Assembly (NCBI RefSeq): GCF_026340565.1
Contig: NZ_JAPEPB010000001.1
Span: 124,001-188,000 of the forward strand
Length of the DNA stretch: 64,000 nt
Source: Kitasatospora sp. NBC_01287
GTDB lineage: Bacteria > Actinomycetota > Actinomycetes > Streptomycetales > Streptomycetaceae
Direction of reading: 5' to 3'
The notes beneath the pieces were generated by a model, which worked only from the letters and a program-made list of their open reading frames with translations, was not told where the DNA came from and searched no databases. Shown here in pieces: positions 10,411 to 22,400 of the stretch (its first letter is position 1; each line of letters opens with the position of its first letter). A program made the position numbers and the translations under genes.

Positions 10411-13400
10411 GGTGGCGCCGTCGGCGCCGACCGTCCCGCGCGAGCCCGTGGCGCGGCCCGGTGACGGCGGCCCACTGCCCGCAGCGGACCGGCCCGCAGC
10501 GGATCAGCCCGCCGCCGCGCCCGCCGCCGTGGCCGCTCCCACCCTCGCCAGGCCCACCCTCGCCAGGGCCACCGCCGCGGCCCCTGCCGCTGCCACCCCG
10601 CGCGAGCGCGAGCGCGAGCCGATCGCGGTGATCGGGATCGCCGCCCGCTACCCGCGCTCCGACACCCCCGCGGCCCTGTGGGACCACCTCGCGCACGGCC
10701 GCGACCTCACCCAGGAGGTCGATCGCTGGCCGCTCCCGGCGAACCCCGCCGACGACGCCCGCCGCTGCCCCCGGGGCGGTTTCCTCACCGACATCGACCG
10801 CTTCGACCCGAGGTTCTTCAACATCTCGGCCGTCGAGGCCACCCACATGGACCCGCAGCAGCGGCTCTTCCTGCAGGAGGCCTGGAACGCCCTGGAGGAC
10901 GCGGGCCACGCCGGAGCCGGCGTCGAGGGCCTGCGCTGCGGCGTCTACGCGGGCTACAACGGCGGCGACTACGAGCGCCTGATGGGCGAGGACGCGCCCG
11001 CGCAGGCCATGTGGGGGCGCTCGCCGTCCATCCTGTCGGCGCGGATCGCCTACCACCTGGACCTGCGCGGGCCGGCCATCACCGTCGACACCGCCTGCTC
11101 GTCCTCGCTGGTCGCCGTCCACCTGGCCTGCCAGGCGCTGTGGAGCGGCGAGGTGGACCTCGCCCTGGCCGGCGGTGTCTTCGCCCAGTCCACCCCGCAC
11201 TTCTACCGGGTCGCCGGACGCGCCAACATGCTGTCGCCGACCGGCCGCTGCCACACCTTCGACGACCGCGCCGACGGCTTCGTGCCCGGCGAGGGCGTCG
11301 GGATCGTCGTCCTCAAGCGGCTCTCCGCCGCGCTCGCGGACGGCGACCACATCCGCGCCGTCGTGCGCGGCTCCGGCATCAACCAGGACGGTGCCACCAA
11401 CGGCATCACCGCGCCCAGCGCCGCCGCCCAGGAACGCCTCCAGCGCCAGGTCTACGACGACTTCGGCATCAGCGCCGACGACATCCAGCTGGTCGAGGCG
11501 CACGGCACCGCCACCCCGCTCGGCGATCCCATCGAGTTCGAGGCGCTGACCCGCAGCTTCCGCAAGGACAGCACCCGGACCGGCTACTGCGCGCTCGGCT
11601 CGATCAAGACCAACATCGGCCACACCACCGCGGCCGCCGGCGTGGCGGGCCTGATCAAGGCCGTCCTCGCCCTCGAACACCGCCAACTGCCGCCGTCCGT
11701 CAACTTCGAGCGCGCCAACCCGCGCATCGCCCTCGACAGCAGCCCCTTCTACGTCAACACCCGCCTGCGCGACTGGGACGTGGAGCCCGGCTGCACCCGC
11801 CGGGCGGCCGTCAGCGCCTTCGGCTTCAGCGGCACCAACGCCCATGTCGTGGTGGAGGAGGCGCCCGCGTCCGCGCGCGCCGGGGTGTCCGACCCGCGCC
11901 CCGGCCACCTCGTCCTGCTGTCCGCGCGCACCCGCGACCAGCTCGACCAGCGGGCCCGGCAGCTGCTGGCCCACCTCGCGGCCGTCCCCGACACCGACTG
12001 CGGCGACCTGAGCCGCACGCTCGCCCTGGGCCGCCGCCACTTCGGGTTCCGGCTCGCCTGTGTCGTCAGCGACAGCGCCGACCTGCGCGACCTGCTGGCG
12101 CGCTGGCTGACCGCCGGTGCCGACCCGCGGGTGCTCCGGAGCGAGCTGCGCGGCGACGTCGAGGAGGACCCGGAGCAGTTGGCGGAGGGCAGCCGCGCCA
12201 TCCGCGAGTGCGCCGCCCTCACCGGGAGCCCGGCCGCCTACCGTGAGCGGCTCACCGCCGTCGCCCGGCTCCACCTGGCCGGCCACCGCCTGCCGCTGGC
12301 GGAGCTGTCCACCGGCAGCGGCCACCGCCGGATCCCGCTGCCTGCCTACCCCTTCGCCCGCGAGCGCTACTGGGTCGAGTCAGCCGTACCCGCCGTACCC
12401 GCCGTACCCGCCGTACCCGCCGTACCCGCCGTAACCGCCGTACCCGCCGTAACCGCCGTGACCGACACCACACCGCGCCCGGACGCGCCCGCCGACCACG
12501 CGGCCGACCACGCGGCCGACACCGCGCCGGGGCCGCTGCTGCTGGCCCGCCGCTGGCAGGACCGGCCCGCCCCCGGCGGCGGGAGCCTCGACGCGACGGC
12601 ATCCGCCGGCCACTGGGTGCTCGTGGACGCCGCCCTGCGGGGGCTGCTGCCCGAACTCACCCGGGCCCTGCCCCGTACGCGCACCGCCGCGCTCCTCACC
12701 CAGGCCCTCGCGCCCGAGGAGCGGTTCCTCGCGCTGGCCGACCGGCTGCTCACCGAACTGCGCGCCGTCACCCCCGAAGGCCCCACCGGCACCGCGCTGG
12801 TGCAGGTGGTCCTCGGGGACGACAGCGACAACGGCGACGGCGACGACGGCGCGGACGCGGAGCTCACGGCGGCCCTCACCGGCATCCTGCGCACCGCCCG
12901 CAAGGAGAACTCCCGCCTGGTCACCCAGCTGATCCGGGTCGGTGCCGAGCAGGCCGCCGCCTCGCTGCCGCACCTGCTCGCGGAGAACGCCGCTGATCCC
13001 GGCGCCCACGAGATCCGCTACGACCGCGGCGTGCGACAGGTGGCCGTGCTCGACGAGATCCCCGCGTCCGCCGGCCGACCGCTCACCGCCGGGCCCGCGT
13101 GGCGCGACGGCGGGGTGTACCTGATCACCGGGGGCGCGGGCGGCATCGGCCGGCTCCTCGCCGTCGAGATCGCCCGCCGGACCAGCGGCGCGGTCGCCGT
13201 ACTGGCCGGACGCAGCGCGCCGGACCAGCGGCTCAGCGACGAGCTGGACGCCCTCGCCGGGGAGCACGGCATCCGCCTGGAGTACCGGCAGCTCGACGTC
13301 TCCGACGCCGAGGCCGTCGAGCGCCGCGTGGCCGAGATCCTGGTCCGGCACGGCCGGCTCGACGGGGTCGTGCACGCCGCCGGGGTGCTGCGCGACGCCC

Positions 13401-16400
13401 ACCTGAGCCGCAAGGGCACCGCCGAGCTGCGCGAGGTCTTCGCGCCCAAGGTCGCAGGTCTGGTCAACCTCGACCGGGCCACCGCCCAGCTCCCGCTGGA
13501 CAGCTTCGTCCTCTTCTCGGCCGTCGCCGGTGTCCTCGGCAACGAGGGCCAGGCCGAGTACGCGGCCGCCAACGCCTTCCTCGACCAGTACGCGCGCCAC
13601 CGCGAGCGGCTGGTGCGCGACGGGCTGCGGCACGGCCGCACCCGATCGGTCTCCTGGCCGCTGTGGGCCGAGGGCGGCATGGCGGTCGACGCGGCCCGGG
13701 CCGAGCGGATGCGCACCGACAGCGGGCTCGTACCGCTGGCCACCGAGCGTGGGCTGCGGGCGCTGCACACCGCGCTGGCCGGCGCGGAGCCGCACGTGGT
13801 GGTGCTGGACGGCGACACCGCGCGGCTGCGCGCCCTGGCCGCCGCCTTCGGCGGCGCACCGGCGGAGGGCACACCAGCGGTGGACGCACCAGCGGTGGAC
13901 GCACCGGCAGGCGCGGCCGCGCCGGGGGTCGGGTCGGCGCCCGGGGACGAGCCGCTCGGCGAGGAGGAGTTGACCCTGCGGACCGTGGCGCGGCTGGTCG
14001 AGGCGTTCGCCGAGGTCACGCGGTTCCCCGCCGGTCAGGTCGACCCGCTGGAGCCGTTGGAGCACTACGGCATCGACTCCATCATGATCATCCAGATGAA
14101 CACCCGGCTGGACCGGGCGTTCGACGGCATCCCCAAGACCCTCTTCTTCGAGTACCGCACGCTGCGTGCCCTCGCCGAGCACCTGGTCGCGGCCCACCGC
14201 GCGGACTGCGTGGCCTGGACGCGCGGCGAGGCCGTCCCGCCCGCCGCCGAGCCCGCCGAGGCCGCCGAGGCCGCCGAGGTCACTGGGGCCGCTGACCTGG
14301 CCGCTACCGCTACCGCCGTCGCGGTGCCTCAGGAACAGCCCCGGCCACGCACGTCCGGCGCGGCCCCCGCCGGCGCGGACGAGCCGATCGCCGTCATCGG
14401 GATGAGCGGCCGCTATCCCCAGGCGCCCGACCTCGACGCCTTCTGGGCCAACCTGCGCGAGGGCGTCGACGCCGTCAGCGAGGTCCCCGCCGACCGCTGG
14501 CCGCTGGAGGGCTTCTACGAGCCCGACGTCGAACGCGCCCTCGCCGAGGGCCGGAGCTACGCCAAGTGGGGCGGCTTCCTCGACGGGTTCGCCGACTTCG
14601 ACGCCGCCTTCTTCGCGATGTCCCGCCGCGAGGCCGCCGAGATCGACCCGCAGCAGCGGCTCTTCCTGCAGACCTGCTGGCAGGCGCTGGAGGACGCCGG
14701 ATACACCCGGGAGCGCATCGCGGCCCTGCACCACGGCCGTGCCGGGGTCTTCGCCGGCATCACCAAGACGGGCTTCGAACTGCACGGTGTCGAGCTGCGG
14801 CAGCAGGGCCACCAGGTCTTCCCGCACACCTCGTTCGGCTCCGCCGCCAACCGGGTCTCGCACTGGCTGGACCTCAACGGGCCCAGCATGCCCGTCGACA
14901 CCATGTGCTCGTCCTCGCTGACCGCCATTCACGAGGCCTGCGAGCAACTGCGGCGCGGCGAGTGCGAGATCGCCCTCGCCGGCGGCGTCAACCTCTACCT
15001 CCACCCGTCCGCGTACACCAGGCTGGCCTCCCACCGGATGCTCTCCGCGGACGGCCGCTGCCGCAGCTTCGGCCTCGGCGGCGACGGCTTCGTCCCCGGC
15101 GAGGGCGTCGGTGTGCTGCTCCTCAAGCCGCTGTCCCGGGCGCTGGCCGACGGCGACCACGTCCACGCGGTCATCCGGTCCAGCAGCGTCAACCACGGTG
15201 GCCGCACCAACGGCTACTTCGTCCCCGACCCGATGGCCCAGCGTGACGTCGTCCGCGACGCGCTGCGCAAGGCCGGGCTCTCGGCCCGCGAGGTCGGCTG
15301 CATCGAGGCGCACGGCACCGGGACCGAGCTCGGCGACCCGATCGAGATCCGCGGGCTCACCGAGGCGTTCCGTCAGGACACCGACGAGCGCGGCTACTGC
15401 GCGATCGGCTCGGCGAAGTCCGCCATCGGCCACCTGGAGGCCGCCGCGGGCGTCGCCGGGGTGACCAAGGCCGTCCTCCAGTTGCGGCACCGCACCCTCG
15501 CGCCCAGCCTGCACGCCGAGGAGACCAACCCCAACATCGACTTCGCCGCGAGCCCGTTCACGCTCCAGCGGGAGGCCGCGCGTTGGGACCGGCTGGTGGT
15601 CACCGAGGACGGGGCCGAACGCGAGGTGCCGCGGATCGCCGGTGTCTCGTCCTTCGGTGCGGGAGGCGCCAACGCGCACGTGATCCTCCAGGAGTACGTG
15701 GCGCCCATCCGGCCGGCCGCACCCGCCGGCACCCGCCCGGCCGTCGTGGTCCTGTCCGCCAGGAACGAGGAGGCGCTGCGGCGCAGGGCGCGCCAGCTCG
15801 CCGACGCCGTCCCGGCGCGCGGGTTCGGTGACGCCGATCTCGCCGACATCGCCCACACCCTCCAGGTCGGCCGCGAGGCCATGGAGCACCGGCTCGCCCT
15901 GGTGGTGTCCTCGGTCGCCGAACTCACGGCGGGTCTGGCCCGGTACCTGGCCGGTGCGGCCCTGCCGCCCGGTCTGCGTCAGGGCCGCACGGCCCAGCTC
16001 AGGGAGCTGCGTTCGGTCCTCGGCCCCGAGGAGTGCACCGGCCCGGCGCTGGCCGCCCTCGCCGCGGCCGGCCGGCTGGAGGAGCTGGCCGACCGCTGGA
16101 CCCGGGGCGCCGACTGCGACTGGAGCGCCCTGGACGGGGCCGCCCCCGCCGACGGTCCGCGCCGCATCCCGCTGCCGGTCTACCCGTTCGCGGCCACCCG
16201 CCTCTGGATCCCCGAGCTCGTCCGCTCGGCGGAGGTGCGCGGCCGCAACGCCGAGCCGGCCGGTGCGGCGGACCGCGCCGCACCGCACGCGGTCGGGGCC
16301 GGCCTCGACCGGCCGGCCACCGCCGCGCCGGCCGTGCCCGCGCCGGTCGTGCCGGAGCCGGTCGTGCCCGAGCCGGTACCCGTCGCCACCCCGCCCGCCG

Positions 16401-19400
16401 TGGTGACGCGCGCGGCCGCCCCGGTCGTCCGGCTCGTCGAGCCCGCGCGGGCCGCACGGGCCGTGATCCCGGGCGCCGCGCGCCCGACCCCGGTGCGGCT
16501 GCCGGCCCTGACCGCCCCGCACCCCGCTGACATCGCACCGGACGGCGTCGCGTTCAGCCGTGCCACCGCCGAACGTGCCACCACCGAACGTGACACCACC
16601 GAAGAGGAAAGGTCGCAGGAATCCGTGTCGACTCCCGTGTACAACAGCGCCGAGGTGGCCGCGGACCTCACCGCCACGCTCGCGAACGCCCTGTTCATCG
16701 AGCCTTCCGAGGTCTCCCCCGACATCCCCTTCATCGACATGGGTCTCGACTCGATCGTCGGCGTCGAATGGGTGCACGTCATCAACCGCCGGTTCGGCCT
16801 CACGCTGAACGCGACCCGCGTCTACGACTACCCGACGATCGACCAGCTGACGGACTTCGTCACCGGCGAACTCGCCCGGCTCGCCCAGGCGGCTCCCGCG
16901 TCCACCGCGGTCCCCGTGCCGGCCCCCGTGCCGGCCCCCGCGCCCGTCGCGCAGGCTCCCGCCGCCCGGATCGCCCCGCCCGCCCCCGCACCCACCCCGG
17001 CCGTCCAGGTCGCCCCGCCCGCGCCCACGCCGGCGCCCGTCCCCGCCCCCGCTCCTCGTGCGCAGGCCCAGGCCCCGGCCCGGTCCGGCGACGACGCCAT
17101 CGCCGTGATCGGCGTCAGCGGGGCCTTCCCGGGCGCGCGGAACCTCGACGAGTTCTGGGCGAACATCGCCGACGGCGTGGACTCGGTGAGCCAGGTCCCC
17201 GACGAGCGCTGGCCCTCGGCCGACTACTACGACGAGCGGCCCAGCACGCCCGGCAGGTCGTACAGCACCTGGCTGGGCGCCCTGGACGAGGCGGACCGCT
17301 TCGACCCGGTCTTCTTCGGGATCTCCCGGACCGAGGCCGCCTCGATGAACCCGCAGCACCGGCTCTTCCTGGAGCACGCCTGGGCCTGCGTCGAGGAGGC
17401 CGCGGTCAACCCGCGCGGCCTGTCCGGCAGCCGCTGCGCCGTGTACGTGGGCAGCGGCAACGGCGACCACAACCAGCGCGGCGGCGGCGACCTGACCGGC
17501 CAGCAGCTGACCGGCAGCTCGCCCTCGATCCTCGCCGCCCGCATCTCCTACCTGCTGGACCTGATCGGCCCGGCCGTCGCGATCGACACCGCCTGCTCCT
17601 CCTCCCTGGTGGCCATCGCGCACGCCTGCGACAGCCTGCTGCTGGGCCGCTCCGACCTGGCCCTGGCCGGCGGGGTGTGCGTGCTGTCCGGCCCGGCGAT
17701 GCACGTGATGACCAGCCAGGCCGGGATGCTCTCGCCGAACGGCCGCTGCTTCACCTTCGACGAGCGGGCCGACGGCTTCGTCCTCGGCGAGGGCATCGGC
17801 GTGGTGCTGCTCAAGCGGCTGTCCGACGCCGAGCGCGACGGCGACCACATCCACGGCGTCATCCGCGGCTGGGGCATGAACCAGGACGGCCGCACCAACG
17901 GCATCACCGCGCCCAGCGCGAAGTCCCAGGCCCTGCTGGAGAAGGACGTCTACGACCGCTTCGGCGTCGACCCCGACACCATCACCCTCCTGGAGGCGCA
18001 CGGCACCGGCACCCGGCTGGGCGACCCGATCGAGGTCGAGGCCCTGACCGCGGCCTTCCGCCACTACACCGAGCGCACCGGCTACTGCGCGCTCGGCTCG
18101 GTGAAGAGCAACATCGGCCACCTGCTGCCCGCCTCCGGCATCGCCGGCCTGCTCAAGGTCCTGCTGGCGATGCGGCACCGGCAGCTGCCGCCCACCGTCA
18201 ACTACTCCTCGCCCAACGAGCGCATCCCGCTGGCCGACAGCCCCTTCTACGTCAACACCGCCCTTCGGCCGTGGACTTCGCCGGACGGCGGGCCCCGGCG
18301 GGCGGCCGTCAGCTCCTTCGGCTTCAGCGGCACCAACGCCCACCTGGTGATCGAGGAGTACGACCCGCGGCCGCAGGGCGGGTCCGGGTACGCCTCGGCC
18401 GCCGCCGACACCTCCGCCCTCGTGGTCCTCTCCGCGCTGCGCCCGGAGCAGTTGACCGCCCAGGCCGCCAACCTGGCGGCGTACCTCTCCGGCCGGGGCC
18501 GGCACGCCGAGCCGGCGCAGGTCGCGTACACGCTGCAGGTGGGCCGCGACGCGATGGAGCACCGGCTGGCCTTCGTGGTCGACTCGGTGCCCGAGCTGAT
18601 CGACCTGCTGCGCCGCCACCTCGCCGGTGACCCGCTGGCCGCGACCGCCGCCGGGCAGGCGGCCCGCACCGGCCGCGACCGCGCCGGGCAGACGTACGCG
18701 GAGGAGGCCAGCCCGCTGTGGCGGCCCACCCGCGACGCGCTCGACGCGCTCGCCCGGCGCTGGGTGGCGGGCGAGGCGGTGGAGTGGGCGCGGCTGTACG
18801 ACGGCACGCCCCGGCGGCTGTCGCTGCCGACCTACCCCTTCGCCCGGGAGCACTTCCCGCTGCCCGGCACGGGGGGCGCGGCGGCGACCCAGGCGGGCCG
18901 GGTCACCACGGCTGTGACCGCCCCGGCGCGCGCGGCGGTGCACGCGGCCGTCGCGGACCCGGTGGCTCCCGCGCCCACCCGGCCCGTCGTGGCCGAGCCC
19001 GTGCCCGTGCCCGCGGGCCCCGCGCCCGTGCGCCTCGCCCAGCCCGTGCCGGCCCCGGCCACCGACCGCCCCCGCGCCACCGTCCGGCTCACGCCGCTGG
19101 GCGAGGCCGTCCGCGAGCCCGCACGTGAGCCCGCCCGCGAGGCCGTCCTGACGCAGCCCGCCCCCGCCTCGCCCGCCCCGACGGCCCCGGCGACCGCCGT
19201 CGACCCGAGAGCCCTTGAGGCCGAGCTCGCCGAGAGCCTCGCCGAGGCGCTGCTGCTGGAGCGCAGTGAGGTCTCGGTCACCCGTCCGTTCGTGGACATG
19301 GGCCTGGACTCGATCAACGGCGTGGAGTGGGTCCGCACCCTCAACACCCGCCACCGGACGTCGCTCACCGCGCCGCGGCTCTACGAGTACCCGACCGTGA

Positions 19401-22400
19401 GGGAGTTGGCCGCGCACCTCGCCGCCGTGGCTCCGGTCGCCGCCGGCCGCAGGTCCGCCGCGCGGGTGGTCCGGCCGGCCGGCGGCTCCGACCAGGACGA
19501 GGAGTCAGCGCCTGACCCTGCCCGCCCCGACGTCACCACTGCCGCCGCTGAGCCGGCCACCGTGCCCGCCGCACCCGCCGCACCCGCCGCACCCGCCCCG
19601 GCGACCGTCACCCGGCCCGCCCCGGCCGCCGCTCCCGCCTCGTACGAGCCCATCGCCGTCGTCGGCATGAGCGGCCGCTACCCGGACGCCGCCGACCTGG
19701 AGGAGTTCTGGCGCAACCTCGCCGCCGGCCGCGACTCGGTCGAGGAGGTCCCCGCCTCCCGCTGGGACGTGTCCGCCTGGTACGACCCGCGGCCCGGCAC
19801 CGAGGGCCGGACCGTCAGCAAGTGGCTCGGCAGGCTCGACGACATCGACGCCTTCGACCCGCTCTTCTTCGACATCGCGCCCACCGAGGCCGCGGCGATG
19901 GACCCGCAGCAACGGCTCTTCCTCGAAGAGGGCTACCACGCCTTCGAGGACGCCGGGTACGGCCCCGACCTGCTGCGCCGCGCCCGCTGCGGCATCTACC
20001 TCGGGATGTCGGGCAGCGAGTACGGCGGGCTGGTCCGCGACGAGGAGGACCGGGTCGGCGCGACCACCGGGTCCAACACCGCCATCGCGGCCGCCCGCCT
20101 CGCCTACCACCTCAACCTGCGCGGCCCCGCCATCAGCGTCAACACCGCCTGCTCCTCCTCGCTCGTCGCCGCCCACCTCGCCTGCCAGGCGCTGCGCGCG
20201 GGCGAGGTCGACCTGGCCCTGGTCGGTGGAGTGACCCTCTACCTGACCCCGCAGGTCTACGTCGACATGAGCCAGGCCGGGATGCTCTCGCCCAGCGGCC
20301 GCTGCCGCGCCATGGACAACGGCGCCGACGGCTTCGTGCCCGGCGAGGGCGTGGGCGCGCTCGTCCTGAAGCGCCTCGCGGACGCCGAGGCCGACGGTGA
20401 CCGCGTCCACGGCGTCATCCTGGGCTCCGGCATCAACCAGGACGGCCGCACCAACGGCATCACCGCGCCCAACCTCACCAGCCAGGTGGAGCTGGTCCGC
20501 GAGGTGCACCAGCGGTTCGGCATCCCGTCGGAGAGCATCGGCTACGTCGAACTCCACGGCACCGGCACCAAGCTCGGCGACCCGGTGGAACTGGAGGCGC
20601 TGGCCACCGCGTTCGGCGAGCAGGGTGAGCGCCGCGACCCCTGCGCGCTCGGCGCGGTGAAGAGCAACATCGGCCACACCTCCGCCGCGGCGGGCGTGGC
20701 CGGCGTGCACAAGATCCTCCTCCAGCTGCGCCACCGGGCCCTGGTCCCCACGCTGCACTTCGAGACGCCCAACGAGCACTTCGACTTCACCGGCTCGCCG
20801 TTCACGGTGAGCACCGAGCACCGGCCCTGGCCGAGCGAGCCGGGCACCCCGCGCCGCGCCGGCATCAGCTCCTTCGGCTTCAGCGGCACCAACGCGCACC
20901 TGGTGATCGAGGAGTACCTGCCCCGCACCGCCGGGACGCCGGACGGCGCCGAGGCCGAACTGCTCGTGCTGTCCGCGGCCACCGAGGAGTCCCTGCGGAC
21001 CCAGGCCCGGCGGCTGAGCGAGCACCTCGCCCGCCAGGACGCCCCCGCCCCGGCGCTGGCCGAGGCCGCCCACACCCTCCAGGTCGGCCGCCGCGCCATG
21101 GAGCACCGGCTCGCCCTGGTCGCCCACGGCCTCGCCGACGCCCGCCGGCGGCTCGACGCCTACCTCGCGGGTGAGCCCGGCGCCGTCCGCACCGGCCAGG
21201 TGACCCTGGACGCCGACGGCGACGACCGCGCGGCCGGCCTGGTCCGCCCCGGCCTGTCCGCGGCCGAGCTGCTGCACCTGGGCGAACTCTGGGTCACCGG
21301 TTCGGCCGTCGCCTGGTCGGAGCTGCGGGCCTCCGGACGCCGCCCGCGCCGCACCGGCCTGCCCGGCTACCCGTTCGCCCGCGAGCGCTACTGGTCCGGG
21401 CGCGCGGCCGGCGAACCCGCACGGCCAACGGCGCCCGTGGCGGCCGCCCGGCCCGGGCAGGGCAACGACGACACCCTGACCCTGCACGACACCTCCCACG
21501 ACGGGCAGCCGCGCTACTCCCGCGCCCTGACCGGCACCGAGCGCTTCCTCACCGACCACGTGGTGGCCGGACGCCAGGTGCTGCCGGGCGTCCTGCACCT
21601 GGAGTGGGCCCGCGCGGCCGTGCTCCGGGCGCTCGGCCGGGCCGCCGCCACCCCGGTTCGCCTGGAGGGCGTCGTCTGGTTGCGCCCGCTGGTGCCGACC
21701 GGTCCGCTGGACGTCCACCTCGCGGTCCGCGCCACCGGCACGGCCGGTGACGAGGCCGGCTTCGAGACGTACACGGGTGACGGCGAGCAGCGCGTGGCCT
21801 ACGCGCAGGGCACCGTCCGCGCGCTGCGGCCCGAGGAGGCCGGCCCCGAGGAGGTCCTCGACCTGGCCCCGCTGCTGTCCGGCGCCGAGCGCCGCATCGA
21901 GCACGACGCCTGGTACGCCGACCTCGCCGCGAAGGGCCTGGCCTACGGACCGTCCCACCGAACCGTCCAGTGGGCCGCCGTGGCACCCGGTGGCGCGTAC
22001 GTGGTGGCCCGGTTGTCGGGCCCGGCCGGGGCACCCGAGCGGGCCTGGCTCGACCCCGGGCTGCTCGACGGTGTCCTGCAGACCGCCGCCGGCCTCGGCG
22101 CCGGCGGCCCGAAGGGCGTGCGGGTGCCGTTCGCGCTCGACCGGGCGACCGTCCTGCGCCCGCTGCCGGCCGAGGTCTACGCCTGGGCCCGACCCGCCGA
22201 GCGGGCCGGGGGCCCGACCGACCAGATCGACCAGATCGACCAGATCGACGTGGACGTCTGCGACACCGAGGGCCGGGTCTGCGCGCGGCTGCGCGGGCTG
22301 ACCAGCCGTGAGCTGCGGACCGGGGCCACCGGGGGGACGGCAGGCGCGGCCGCCGTCGCCGAGGCCGCCGAGGCCGCGCCGGCCCTCGCGGCGGGCCCGG

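Noticed and set aside
21440..22310. The DH domain as a pyran synthase or inactive DH.
   Set aside because: Both HxxxGxxxxP and DxxxQ motifs are intact, so an active dehydratase is the simpler reading.
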